Shown in pieces: positions 26,150 through 36,024 of a stretch of DNA of 41,806 nucleotides; position 1 is the first letter of the stretch, and each line of letters begins with the position of its first letter. The notes beneath the pieces are model-generated. The model saw nothing but the letters and a program-made list of their open reading frames with translations, searched no databases and was not told the DNA's origin. This stretch comes from an uncultured Arenicella sp. (GTDB lineage Bacteria > Pseudomonadota > Gammaproteobacteria > Arenicellales > Arenicellaceae): positions 1 through 41,806 of the forward strand of contig CALJJR010000108.1 in the NCBI GenBank assembly GCA_937973905.1. The letters are read 5' to 3'. Position numbers and translations under genes: made by a program.

Positions 26150-26416
26150 GTGAGCACGCAATCCCCAGCCGAAGCCCAAATGGCTGAATTATTGGTCGAA
26201 GTCTTGAATCTTGAAGACATCGAAGCAACTGAAATTGAACCTGAAGAACGTTTGTTTGGAGACGGTCTAGGTTTGGATTCTATTGACGCACTAGAGATCG
26301 CTTTGGCTATTGCTCAGGAGCATGGTGTTGAGATGAAAGCTGAGGATGAGACGACCAAGGAGGCGTTTGCCAGTCTGCGCACTTTGACCGCTTTTGTTGA
26401 GCAGCACAAGGCTTGA
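26150..26416 (+). CDS. Acyl carrier protein (second of two)
   Basis: An 88-residue acyl carrier protein with Ser44 in GLGLDSIDALEI as the phosphopantetheine site and an acidic body. The start is GTG at 26150, selected by the ribosome site AAAGGAG seven bases upstream; no ATG fits. It lies 74 bases before the AMP-dependent ligase and may be the carrier that receives the activated hydroxybenzoyl group. Its partner ACP is at 23748 on the other strand. Confidence 0.92.
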   Translation: MSTQSPAEAQMAELLVEVLNLEDIEATEIEPEERLFGDGLGLDSIDALEIALAIAQEHGVEMKAEDETTKEAFASLRTLTAFVEQHKA

Positions 26417-26490
26417 GGTTTAATAAATAGCAGCATTTTGTTATCCAAGTTTCACCCAAATTTCTGTTTGCACAGCGTTAGCGATCCCAG

Positions 26491-27873
26491 ATGAAGGCTA
26501 GCCCATTGCTGGCACGCTCTGCGAACGCTCCGATTGTCTGGTTGCATGCAGAAATCCCGCCACTTGGTCTAGCGGCTGGGCCTATCTCCGGGCGCCAATT
26601 TCTCCGCCAAGTAACACAACTGGCTTCGGTTCTGCCAGACAAAAAATTCGCGATTAATCTCTGTGCCAATCGGTATTTGTTTTTATTGTCACTGTGCGCT
26701 TCGATAGTCCGTGGTCAAACCAGTTTATTGCCGCCTAATAAGCGTCGCACGGCGCAGCTCCAGCTCGCACAAGATTACCAAGATCCTTATCTACTGCACG
26801 ACGGCGTAGATGAACTCGCTGATTTGCCAAAATTTAACTTGTTTGAGCAGGCTTTAGATTTTTCCGCGGAACTTCCTACTGAGCATTTTTCACCGCCTGA
26901 AATTGATGCAGAATTTCCGGCTCTGATCAGTTTTACTTCTGGCTCAACTGGTCGCTCTAAGCCGAACATAAAATCTTGGCGAACGCTGCGAGAAAGTACT
27001 GCGATCAATGCGCGCTATATGGTGCCGAAGGTTGATCAGACGTATTACCATTTGGCCACAGTTCCAGGTCAACATATGTGGGGACTGGAAACGTCGGTCA
27101 TTATGGCCTTGTTTGCCAATGTGTGTGTCTCTGATTCACAGCCGTTCTTTCCGGCCGATATTGTCGATCACCTTCAGCAATTGCCACGGCCGCGAGCTTT
27201 GATAACGACGCCATTGCATTTGCGAAGCTTACGCGAAACCCAGGGAGCGTCGCTAGAATTGGATAACGTGCTCTGTGCAACGGCGCCCCTATCGAAGGCA
27301 CTTGCTCAGGAAATAGAGCATAGATTCGGCACGACTCTGCGCGAGGTCTATGGATGCAGCGAGGTCGGTTCGATGTCGGTACGACAAACGGCTCGCGATG
27401 AACTGTGGCAAGCTTTTGAGGGTCTGAATTTTTCGCAACAGGCTGCAAAGACGATTGTGACAGCGAACCATCTTCCGGAATCAACCACTCTGTCCGATGC
27501 ACTAGAGCCAGTGGACAATGGCTATTTTCGTCTGCAAGGGCGTCAAAGTGATTTGATTAAGATTGCGGGGAAGCGCGGCTCGCTTGCAGAGGTCAATCAA
27601 GCCATTTTGGACTATCCCGGTGTTCAAGATGGTGTTGCTTTTATGCCGCCTCAAGATAAGGCCGTACCGCGGCTCACGGCGCTGGTAGTATGGGGAGAAG
27701 GCAATGATACCGCTGACCAGCAGAAAGACGGGCTACGCGATCATCTTCGCCAGCGACTAGATACCGCATTTGTACCGCGTCCGATCTTGTCAGTACCCAG
27801 CTTACCGAGAGAAGAAAACGGCAAGATAACGCAGACAAGGCTGTTGTCCTACTACGACTCTATTCATAATTAG
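26491..27873 (+). CDS. AMP-dependent acyl/aryl ligase (starter-unit activation)
   Basis: A 460-residue member of the ANL adenylating superfamily. Core motifs are TSGSTGRSKP at 149-158, YGCSEVG at 287-293, GRQSDLIKIAGKR near 346-358, and the catalytic Lys in NGKITQ close to the C-terminus (about Lys445). It is shorter than typical acyl-CoA ligases but like the XanA2 and ApeH ligases of aryl polyene clusters. It would adenylate the hydroxybenzoate and transfer it to the holo-ACP encoded just upstream. It ends 14 bases inside the convergent phosphopantetheinyl transferase gene. Confidence 0.88.
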   Translation: MKASPLLARSANAPIVWLHAEIPPLGLAAGPISGRQFLRQVTQLASVLPDKKFAINLCANRYLFLLSLCASIVRGQTSLLPPNKRRTAQLQLAQDYQDPYLLHDGVDELADLPKFNLFEQALDFSAELPTEHFSPPEIDAEFPALISFTSGSTGRSKPNIKSWRTLRESTAINARYMVPKVDQTYYHLATVPGQHMWGLETSVIMALFANVCVSDSQPFFPADIVDHLQQLPRPRALITTPLHLRSLRETQGASLELDNVLCATAPLSKALAQEIEHRFGTTLREVYGCSEVGSMSVRQTARDELWQAFEGLNFSQQAAKTIVTANHLPESTTLSDALEPVDNGYFRLQGRQSDLIKIAGKRGSLAEVNQAILDYPGVQDGVAFMPPQDKAVPRLTALVVWGEGNDTADQQKDGLRDHLRQRLDTAFVPRPILSVPSLPREENGKITQTRLLSYYDSIHN

Positions 27874-28597
27874 TCATTTCTGCTTTAAAGGATTGCCAAT
27901 TTATAGGGAGGGTCTCTTGCTGATTGATAGCTGCACAATTGCCCTCGAAGCTGGCACGGTGAACAGTCACTTCAGCTGGCAAGGTCTGATCCGTACAGAC
28001 AGAAATCATCATATTGTTTGCCAGCTTGCTGCTGAATACATCAGCTTGAGCAGAGCTAACCTGATTCAGCTCGAGGTTTTTCAAGCGCGAATTTAGGATT
28101 GGAATACACCGCTGTTTAAACCAAGCTTCTTTTTGCGTCCAAAGCGTGATCATCGCTATACGAGCTTCCGACTCCTCGAGTTGCTCGAGTTGGTCAAGCT
28201 GCCGAGTATTGCAAAAACCAGCCGCTATATTGATAGAACGTTGGCTGTCGATACCTTCAACGTCAAGGCCAATCGCACTCTCTGACATCGCCAGCGCAAG
28301 AGTGTTTTGACAATGTGAAATGCTGAATGAGGGAAGCGCTAGTTGAGCGTGTTTACCGACTAATTTTGGCGGTAAATCTTGTTGTTCAATGATTTCCCAC
28401 TCTGTCGCTTTTACCGTGAAAGTTGGGACAAGGAGTTTCTGGAGCAAGAGTCGGCCCCAAAAAAACGACCAAACCCGCTTCCCTTTAAGTCTTGCCAGAC
28501 GTTGCCGTTGATTGGCATGAAGGTGCTCATTGAGTGCTTCTATATCGAAATCGAGTGTGTTGTCGAAAGATACAATATGCAGGCTGGTTGGTGGCAT
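27860..28597 (-). CDS. 4'-phosphopantetheinyl transferase (Sfp type)
   Basis: A 245-residue Sfp-like transferase. The conserved motifs FSISHCQN, GLDVEGIDS (Mg-binding acidic residues) and WTQKEAWFK (Lys and Glu of the KEAxxK signature) are in the right order. It would convert the two ACPs of the cluster, and perhaps other carriers, to their holo forms. The gene is convergent with the ligase and overlaps it by 14 bases. The 182-base gap to parA must hold promoters for both this gene and parA; I could not identify one. Confidence 0.88.
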   Translation of the reverse strand: MPPTSLHIVSFDNTLDFDIEALNEHLHANQRQRLARLKGKRVWSFFWGRLLLQKLLVPTFTVKATEWEIIEQQDLPPKLVGKHAQLALPSFSISHCQNTLALAMSESAIGLDVEGIDSQRSINIAAGFCNTRQLDQLEQLEESEARIAMITLWTQKEAWFKQRCIPILNSRLKNLELNQVSSAQADVFSSKLANNMMISVCTDQTLPAEVTVHRASFEGNCAAINQQETLPINWQSFKAEMTNYE

Positions 28598-28779
28598 TGT
28601 ATTGAGTGTCGCAGTGAGTGGAACTGACTATTCTTAAAGTGTGGTTCGGGAAATTATGGTGAAGTTAATCAAACTCTGTGGCATGGGCGAAAATTTGATA
28701 CCCTTACGCCTCGACGAACTGTCATTCTAGCGCATCGTCGACGGCAATCTTCGATTCAACTTTTCGCATATAAATAATC

Positions 28780-29562
28780 ATGGCCCGAGTCATTTCCATC
28801 ACCAATCAAAAAGGTGGTGTTGGTAAAACCACAACCAGTATCAATCTTGCAGCTGCTCTGGTTAAGAGGGGGCAACGATTATTATTAATCGACATGGACC
28901 CTCAGGGTAATGCGACAGTAGGTTGTGGCGTAGAACCGGATGAAATTGAGAGTACGATTTACGATTTATTGTTATTGGAATCGAGCGCCCGCGATGCGGT
29001 AGTAAAAACCGAGAGTGGCATTGACCTTATTACTGCCAATGGCGATCTGGCTGGCGCGCAAGTTGAGTTGCTCAACGAAATTGGTCGTGAATTGCGCTTA
29101 CAAAAAGCGTTGGCCGAGGTGCAAGATGAGTATGACTATATTTTTATCGACTGCCCGCCGGCACTCAATGTACTCACTATCAACGCTCTAGTCGCCTCGG
29201 ACTCGGTACTGATTCCGATGCAATGTGAGTATTTTGCTCTTGAAGGTCTGAGCGCCCTAATCTCTACCATTCGTAAAATTCGAGAAACACTCAACCCGCG
29301 TTTGAGCATCGAGGGTTTGCTGCGCACGCTCTTTGACGGCAGAAATACTTTGGCCAACGAGGTGAGCAAACAACTACAAACCCATTTTGGCGACAAAGTA
29401 TATCAAACTGTCATACCGCGAAATGTTCGACTGGCCGAAGCGCCCAGCTATGGTGAGCCGGCCATTTCTTATGACCCCAGCTCAAAGGGAGCAAAAGCCT
29501 ACCTTGCTCTAGCCGATGAAATATTGTTATTAGCCAAGAACCGACTTGCTGCGACTGCGTAA
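28780..29562 (+). CDS. parA: Chromosome-partitioning ATPase ParA (Soj)
   Basis: A 260-residue ParA/Soj ATPase. The deviant Walker A motif KGGVGKTT is at residues 11-18 and LLIDMDPQGNAT follows, as in chromosomal ParA proteins. It works with ParB to move origin regions apart. Its stop is directly followed by the parB ATG, so the two form an operon. Normally it is close to rsmG; here about 20 kb separate them. Confidence 0.97.
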   Translation: MARVISITNQKGGVGKTTTSINLAAALVKRGQRLLLIDMDPQGNATVGCGVEPDEIESTIYDLLLLESSARDAVVKTESGIDLITANGDLAGAQVELLNEIGRELRLQKALAEVQDEYDYIFIDCPPALNVLTINALVASDSVLIPMQCEYFALEGLSALISTIRKIRETLNPRLSIEGLLRTLFDGRNTLANEVSKQLQTHFGDKVYQTVIPRNVRLAEAPSYGEPAISYDPSSKGAKAYLALADEILLLAKNRLAATA

Positions 29563-30417
29563 ATGAGTAAAAAGAAAAAAAGATTAGGCCGTGGGTTGGA
29601 TGCCCTCTTAAGCGGTACAGCACCGGTCAGTGAAGCGGCCGCTACGGTTGACAATACTAATTCGCTGCCCATCGAGCACTTGCAGCCAGGTGAATACCAG
29701 CCGCGAACTCGCATGGATGAGCAGTCCCTGCAGGAATTGGCGGCATCGATTAAAGCGCAAGGAATTATTCAGCCCATTCTTGTTAGACCCATTGCGGGCG
29801 GCAGATACGAAATTATTGCTGGTGAACGTCGTTGGCGCGCGGCGCAAATTGCGCAACTGGCGGATGTACCTGTGCTGGTGCGAGACATCCCGGATGAAGC
29901 TACGCTCGCAGTTGCGCTGATCGAAAACATTCAACGGGAAAACCTCAATCCTGTTGAAGAAGCAGTCGGCTTAAAGCGTTTGATGAATGAGTTTGAGCTC
30001 ACCCATGAAGAGATCGCAAAAGGCGTCGGCCGTTCACGCACGGCTGTTACCAACCTGCTCCGTCTTCTCGGTTTGAGTCACGGTGCTAAACAGTTACTCG
30101 AACATGGCAAAATCGAGATGGGCCACGCTCGAGCTTTACTTGGCCTACCGGTTGAACAGCAAGACTTTGCCGCAGCACAAGTCTACGGCAAAAAACTGTC
30201 AGTGCGTCAAACTGAAGCCCTAGTTCGGTCTATTGTTCAGCCGAAAAAGAAAGCCGCAAAAACCAATAAGAGCACGGATATTCTTAGTTTGGAAGAGTCG
30301 CTTTCAGAAACCCTTGGCACTACTGTTAAGGTTGAAGACAAAAACGGCAAAGGTAAGATCGTTATCGATTATCAAAATCTCGATATTCTCGATGGCATTA
30401 TTGCCCATATTAAATAG
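29563..30417 (+). CDS. parB: Chromosome-partitioning protein ParB
   Basis: A 284-residue ParB/Spo0J protein that binds parS, hydrolyses CTP and spreads along DNA. It begins SKKKKRLGRGLDALLSG, then shows the CTP-binding GERRWRAAQIA and ENIQRENLNPVEEA blocks and a helix-turn-helix region (THEEIAKGVGRSRTAVTN) near residues 147-164. It directly follows parA with no gap. A candidate parS is at 6664-6679. A 7-base inverted repeat TAGCTCA/TGAGCTA spans the stop at 30415-30445 but lacks a T run, so it is not called a terminator. Confidence 0.97.
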   Translation: MSKKKKRLGRGLDALLSGTAPVSEAAATVDNTNSLPIEHLQPGEYQPRTRMDEQSLQELAASIKAQGIIQPILVRPIAGGRYEIIAGERRWRAAQIAQLADVPVLVRDIPDEATLAVALIENIQRENLNPVEEAVGLKRLMNEFELTHEEIAKGVGRSRTAVTNLLRLLGLSHGAKQLLEHGKIEMGHARALLGLPVEQQDFAAAQVYGKKLSVRQTEALVRSIVQPKKKAAKTNKSTDILSLEESLSETLGTTVKVEDKNGKGKIVIDYQNLDILDGIIAHIK

Positions 30418-30499
30418 CTCAATTCCGCCGTTATAGGATGAGCTAAACCAACCATTTGGCTATTTGACAGTTGCGTGGCAATGAGAGGATAGTAATAGC

Positions 30500-31180
30500 G
30501 TGATAGCCACGCACAATACTATGACTCAAACTGCTTCAAGCACATTAATAATTGACGACCACCAGCTGTTTGCTGATGGTCTGGAACTTTTGTTAACTCA
30601 ACTGCCCGATGCAAATCCGGTTGATAAGTTCAATGATGCTCAACAGGTATTGGAAAACCCGGCTGTTTGGCAAAACGCAAACCTGATTATTATTGACCTG
30701 CACATGCCAGGCCTCAATGGCTTTGCTTTTTTACAAGCGATGCAAGACCGCGACGGGCACCCGCCGATTGCGGTTATTTCCGGCGCCGAGTCGCGTGCCG
30801 AGATAGACCGCGCGCTGGGATTAGGGGCCATGGGTTTTATACCTAAGGATTGTTCTGCCGAAGAAATGCTCACCGGTGTCAACACGGTGTTAAAAGGCGG
30901 CCGCTATCTGCCACCTCAATGGGTGGGTAAGGTGGATTGGCCAGTGCAGGATCAAGCGCTCAACAAGCCCAGATATCATAGCGATGGCGAAACTATTGGC
31001 CCGCGACAGATTGAAGTCCTAAAACTGTTGCAACAAGGCTTGCGTAATAAACAGATTGCACTGGTGCTGGGCGTTAGTGTTTCAACGGTAAAAAGCCATA
31101 CACAACTTATTTATCGATGTTTGCATGTAGGCAATCGCACGGCCGCGATTCGTGCCGCCACAGAGCTCGGCTTACTCTAA
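30500..31180 (+). CDS. LuxR-type (NarL-family) response regulator
   Basis: A 226-residue response regulator. The receiver domain has IIDDH at 17-21, the phosphoacceptor Asp66 in IIIDLHMPG and Lys116 in FIPKD. The C-terminal LuxR helix-turn-helix lies at about 165-225 (IGPRQIEVLKLLQQGLRNKQIA, STVKSHTQLIYRCL). I chose the GTG at 30500 because GAGAGGA (30483-30489) sits ten bases upstream; an in-frame ATG at 30521 has none. The hybrid kinase gene is convergent and overlaps by four bases, so the two may form a signalling pair. Confidence 0.88.
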   Translation: MIATHNTMTQTASSTLIIDDHQLFADGLELLLTQLPDANPVDKFNDAQQVLENPAVWQNANLIIIDLHMPGLNGFAFLQAMQDRDGHPPIAVISGAESRAEIDRALGLGAMGFIPKDCSAEEMLTGVNTVLKGGRYLPPQWVGKVDWPVQDQALNKPRYHSDGETIGPRQIEVLKLLQQGLRNKQIALVLGVSVSTVKSHTQLIYRCLHVGNRTAAIRAATELGLL

Positions 31181-32916
31181 CTTTTCTCTAAGGCTTCTTG
31201 CGCAAGCAACTCTTGTATTGCCGTTCTTAGGGTAATCCCGTCTACCGGTTTGTACACAACTTTAGCACCTGACTCGCTCGCTTGAGCAACTCGAACGGGT
31301 GCGGTATCGCCAGTAACTAGAATGGTTATCAAGCCTTCTCCGTATAATCCACGAAACTCATCAATGATCTCTAAACCGCTCTCATGATCTCGGAGACGAA
31401 AATCAGCGATAAGCACTTTGGGCACAAACGAATTCTTAGTCATCAGGGCTACCGCAGACTCTCGATTAGGTGCGGCCAATACTTGGCAATTCCATTGCGA
31501 AAGAAGCGTACTCATTCCCTCCAGAATATCGGCTTCGTCATCGATAACTAGTACACGCAGACCAAATAAGTTTTGCGTTGTAGGATCCACAGACTCCATT
31601 TGTAAATCTGCGCCAGCGGCCATTTTCAAAAAGACGGTTGTGCCACGGTCTAACTCACTCTCTATCTTGATGTCGATGTCAGCCAAGCTGCAGAGTCGCT
31701 TGACGATTGCCAGGCCCAGCCCGAGGCCTTTTTGTCGATTTCGTTCGGGGTTGTTGAGTTGAATAAATTCATCAAAGATTGAGTTAAGTTTATCGCTGGG
31801 AATACCAATCCCGGTGTCGCTGAGCGTAAGCACGACTTCATGACTGTTTTGCGTTGCATCAAAGGTGATCTTGCCCTCGTTTGAGTACTTGACTGCGTTG
31901 TCTAGCAAATTGCGTAACACTCTCTCCAAAATCATCTGATCCGCGTGCACAAAAATATCCGTAGACAGCTGGTTTTCTATACCTAAATTAGTTTTCACTG
32001 CTGCTTGCTCGGCGATAAGCGGATCTATAATTGCTCGCAGTGAAATATGTTGAGGCTCGTTCTCTATGGCACCAGCATCGAGGCGCGATATATCCAGCAA
32101 TCCATGCAACATTTTGTTCAGCCCTTGCATGGACTGGCGCACTTTCTGCAGGATCTTTTGGTTCTTTTGTTCTTTTTGTAGCGGCGTCAGAATATCTAAA
32201 AATAGATTTGCCGCATGGATGGGCTGGCGCAGGTCATGGCTTGCGGATGCAAGAAATTTACTTTTTGCGAGGGTAGCGACTTCCGCAGTCTCTTTTTCCA
32301 CCTTCAGCTGGTCTATGAGTCGAAGATTTTCAAAACTAGAGCGAGAATTTTCCTCAAACAGGGCTTGCAGGTTGAAAGAAACGTAGCTGAGCATACAGAT
32401 GTAGAACACCATCAACGCGATGATGATGTAAGAGAGTTCATCCCCCTCATAGATCAACCTAGCAGCGAATGGCAGCGTGATGCCGATTGCGAATGCAATG
32501 AATGAGCGGCTGTAAGCTATGGTGACGGCTAATGCCCCAGAAACGTAACCAGCATATAGGCAGACGAACACTACAATCATTGTTGTGTTATCAGCTCGGT
32601 AAAACAGGAGCGGTGCCAATCCCCAACTTGAGGCCACTAGCCAAGTACCAAATACAATGTTGTTTAGCTGGCCGTGCTTAGCTGAAGTGGAGGCGTGAGA
32701 GCCAGCGTTCTTATGTGAATGCCATGAATACAGTGATGCGAGCTGGGCGATAGCCGCCCACAGCAAAATAGGGCCCCAAGGAAACGCTTGGCTAAGAATC
32801 AAGATCGACGCGCACACAACACCGAACTCGGCGAGCAAAGAAATATTTCGATTACCAGCCAGAGCTAGGCTGCGCTCTTTTAATAGATAGTCTTGAAACG
32901 TTGTATTCGGTGCCAT
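31177..32916 (-). CDS. Hybrid sensor histidine kinase with C-terminal receiver
   Basis: A 579-residue membrane kinase. Residues about 30-185 hold around six hydrophobic segments with no obvious sensor domain. The H-box is ASASHDLRQPIH with His227, the N-box is RNLLDNAVKYS near 335-345, DTGIGIP is at 367-373 and GLGLGLAI at 397-404. The C-terminal receiver starts VLVIDDEADI at 455, with phosphoacceptor Asp505 in LIADFRLRD and Lys556. It could phosphorylate its own receiver or the neighbouring LuxR-type regulator. The stimulus is unknown. Confidence 0.9.
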   Translation of the reverse strand: MAPNTTFQDYLLKERSLALAGNRNISLLAEFGVVCASILILSQAFPWGPILLWAAIAQLASLYSWHSHKNAGSHASTSAKHGQLNNIVFGTWLVASSWGLAPLLFYRADNTTMIVVFVCLYAGYVSGALAVTIAYSRSFIAFAIGITLPFAARLIYEGDELSYIIIALMVFYICMLSYVSFNLQALFEENSRSSFENLRLIDQLKVEKETAEVATLAKSKFLASASHDLRQPIHAANLFLDILTPLQKEQKNQKILQKVRQSMQGLNKMLHGLLDISRLDAGAIENEPQHISLRAIIDPLIAEQAAVKTNLGIENQLSTDIFVHADQMILERVLRNLLDNAVKYSNEGKITFDATQNSHEVVLTLSDTGIGIPSDKLNSIFDEFIQLNNPERNRQKGLGLGLAIVKRLCSLADIDIKIESELDRGTTVFLKMAAGADLQMESVDPTTQNLFGLRVLVIDDEADILEGMSTLLSQWNCQVLAAPNRESAVALMTKNSFVPKVLIADFRLRDHESGLEIIDEFRGLYGEGLITILVTGDTAPVRVAQASESGAKVVYKPVDGITLRTAIQELLAQEALEKS

Positions 32917-33103
32917 GGCGAGCGTTTTTGTCGAGAAGACTCAACTTTTAGTTGTTATTAGACTGCCAATTTATACATTGTATCCTAAACCTCGTTAGGT
33001 CATGTCAGTGAGAGCTCAGGCGCTAAAGTTATAACCCCTGATGTAATTGAATTATTGTATTTATGAGGCTAAATAAAGAGTCCAGAAAAGCCCTTTGCAA
33101 GCA

Positions 33104-33132
33104 TTGCGAAACCGTGTTTGAGCCTTTATACT
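33104..33132 (+). promoter_or_regulatory. Probable sigma70-like promoter of the atp operon
   Basis: TTGCGA (33104-33109) and TATACT (33127-33132) are separated by 17 bases, 83 bases before the atpI start. The -10 matches five of six consensus bases and the -35 four of six. The 298-base gap upstream of atpI also holds a weaker pair, TTGAAT (33047-33052) and TAAATA (33070-33075), also 17 bases apart. No other gene is seen in the gap. Confidence 0.6.
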
Positions 33133-33214
33133 CCGCGAGCAGAAAAAATGACCCCTCCAGCAGCGATGGTGGGCGTTTTTTCAGCCAACAAATCAGAGCA
33201 TTTTAGGGTCAGTT

Positions 33215-33637
33215 ATGAACCAAGAAGCGACAAGAGTTGTGAGTGAAGCTCAAACTCAAGCGCAACCGGGAGACCTGCTAAATCTTGCTCTGTTGCAGCT
33301 CACAGGCACCGTCGTATTCAGCCTGGTTATGTATTTCTGTTTTGATCTTCGCGAAGCTATATCAGCTCTCTTAGGAGGCTCGATAGCCATGCTTGCCAGC
33401 TTGTATTCAGCTTGGCAGCTTTACCGCGGCGGACAAAACCAACAACCGGGCGAAATGTTGGTGCGCTTTTATATAAGCGTGGTGCTAAAAATCGCATTCA
33501 GCTTGGCAATGATGGCGATTTGCATCATCTTCATGAAAGTATCAATGCTGCCTTTTATAATCGCGTACCTTGTCGCGGCAGTAGTGATCAATTGGTTGGT
33601 GTTGTTGTTACCAGAAAAGCAACACTCGAAACTCTAA
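33215..33637 (+). CDS. atpI: ATP synthase protein I (AtpI)
   Basis: A 140-residue membrane protein with four hydrophobic segments (about residues 22-44, 47-70, 85-105 and 110-133). AtpI helps assemble the c-ring of F-type ATP synthase. Sequence in this family is poorly conserved, so the call rests on size, topology and position as the first gene of the operon. It is followed by atpB after 26 bases. The ATG has only a weak upstream ribosome site. Confidence 0.88.
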   Translation: MNQEATRVVSEAQTQAQPGDLLNLALLQLTGTVVFSLVMYFCFDLREAISALLGGSIAMLASLYSAWQLYRGGQNQQPGEMLVRFYISVVLKIAFSLAMMAICIIFMKVSMLPFIIAYLVAAVVINWLVLLLPEKQHSKL

Positions 33638-33657
33638 GAACGCAAAACACAGTCTGA

Positions 33658-34515
<858 letters not shown>

Positions 34516-34551
34516 TTTAACAATTAAACTTTTTACTCAAGCTAAAAATAG

Positions 34552-34836
<285 letters not shown>

Positions 34837-34868
34837 GCCTCATTTTGCGATAAATCGAGGAACGAAAG

Positions 34869-35348
34869 ATGAATATTAATGCGACCCTAATTGGTCAAAC
34901 TCTGTCTTTCTTCCTGTTTGTCTGGTTCTGTAAAAAATACGTATGGCCACCAATGGTGAACGCCATGCAAGAACGACAGAATCAGATCGCTGATGGTTTA
35001 GCGGCAGCGGAGAAAGGCCAGCAAGCTCAGGAAGTTGCAGAGAAAGAAGCAGCACAGTTGATTAGCGAAGCGAAATCACAAGCTGCCGAGATCATTGCGA
35101 GTGCTGAAAAGCGTGGCAGTTCGGTTGTCGAAGAAGCAAAAACTGCGGCTACTTCAGAAAAAGAGCGGATCATTGCATCGGCTCAAGCGGAAGTAGAGCA
35201 AGACGTACATACTGCACGCGAAGGTTTGCGTACCCAGGTGTCGTCAATAGCGGTAGCAGCTGCCAGTAAAATTGTTGATAAAGAAATTGACGAGTCCGCA
35301 CATGCGGGTTTGATCGAAGATCTAGTCCAACAGTTGAAAGCTGGTTAA
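34869..35348 (+). CDS. atpF: ATP synthase F0 subunit b
   Basis: A 159-residue protein with one N-terminal membrane helix (about residues 5-25, [21 protein letters not shown]) and a long charged alpha-helical coiled-coil stalk rich in Ala, Glu and Lys. It forms the peripheral stalk that links F0 to the delta subunit of F1. A ribosome site GAGGAA lies nine bases before the ATG. Length is normal. Confidence 0.97.
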   Translation: MNINATLIGQTLSFFLFVWFCKKYVWPPMVNAMQERQNQIADGLAAAEKGQQAQEVAEKEAAQLISEAKSQAAEIIASAEKRGSSVVEEAKTAATSEKERIIASAQAEVEQDVHTAREGLRTQVSSIAVAAASKIVDKEIDESAHAGLIEDLVQQLKAG

Positions 35349-35357
35349 ACCAATCTT

Positions 35358-35370
35358 CCTGAGTATCAGG
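35358..35370 (+). repeat. Short hairpin in the atpF-atpH gap
   Basis: CCTGA and TCAGG form a five-base stem around GTA. It lies nine bases after the atpF stop, without a T run. It is the smallest of several intercistronic hairpins in this operon. Confidence 0.4.
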
Positions 35371-35415
35371 CAGCGACCTTTATATAAGGCAAAACTGGAA
35401 TAGAAAGGTAGAAAA

Positions 35416-35952
35416 GTGGCAGATAACGCATCCCTCGCCAGACCTTATGCCAAAGCAGTATTCAGCTTGGCAGACGAATCTGGTGCGCATGAGGCTTGGA
35501 GTTCAGTTTTATCTCAACTGAGCAATGTGAGCCAAGATGGTGATTTTGCAAGCTTGATTAGTGACCCCAGAATTGACGGAGCGCAGCTAACTAAATTGCT
35601 GGCAGAACTCGCCGGTGAAAATGCGCCAGCGGGTACTGAAAACTTCATTAATCTGTTGGTGACTAATGGGCGCGTCGATGCGCTCGCAGACATTGAGCAA
35701 CAGTTCACCGAGTTAGTAGCCAAGGCCAAAGCGCAAGTTAATGCCCAAGTCATCTCGGCGATGGCTCTCAGTGAGGAGCAGAAAACATCGATTTCTGCAG
35801 CATTGGAAGCTCGTTTGGGCCTTAAGGTGAATCTTGAAGAAACCGTCGACGCGGATCTAATCGGCGGTGCTGTAATCAAAGCCGGCGATCTCGTGATTGA
35901 TGGGTCTGCCAAAGGCCGCTTAGAGAAGTTAACCAGCGTATTGATGCGCTAA
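35416..35952 (+). CDS. atpH: ATP synthase F1 subunit delta
   Basis: A 178-residue delta (OSCP-type) subunit that connects the b stalk to the top of the alpha-beta ring. It begins LARPYAKAVFSLA, typical of the family, and ends DGSAKGRLEKL before the final helix. The start is GTG at 35416 with AGAAAGGT just upstream. Length is normal. The gap to atpA (72 bases) contains two overlapping hairpins. Confidence 0.96.
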   Translation: MADNASLARPYAKAVFSLADESGAHEAWSSVLSQLSNVSQDGDFASLISDPRIDGAQLTKLLAELAGENAPAGTENFINLLVTNGRVDALADIEQQFTELVAKAKAQVNAQVISAMALSEEQKTSISAALEARLGLKVNLEETVDADLIGGAVIKAGDLVIDGSAKGRLEKLTSVLMR

Positions 35953-35959
35953 ACCAAAT

Positions 35960-35988
35960 ACCAGAAGCTCTGGTCGGCGAAGCTGACC
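35960..35988 (+). repeat. Overlapping alternative hairpins in the atpH-atpA gap
   Basis: ACCAGA and TCTGGT (35960-35974) form a six-base stem around AGC. GGTCGGC and GCTGACC (35972-35988) form a seven-base stem (one G-U pair) around GAA. They share bases 35972-35974, so they exclude each other in part. A seven-codon frame (35989-36012) follows, its stop overlapping the atpA ribosome site GAGGA. Confidence 0.45.
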
Positions 35989-36024
35989 ATGAATAAAGCG
36001 ATTAAAAGTTGAGGACTTAAAGTC

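Noticed and set aside
35989-36012. Seven-codon leader-like frame before atpA
   Set aside because: It has no ribosome site of its own and chance frames of this size are frequent; noted only with the nearby hairpins.
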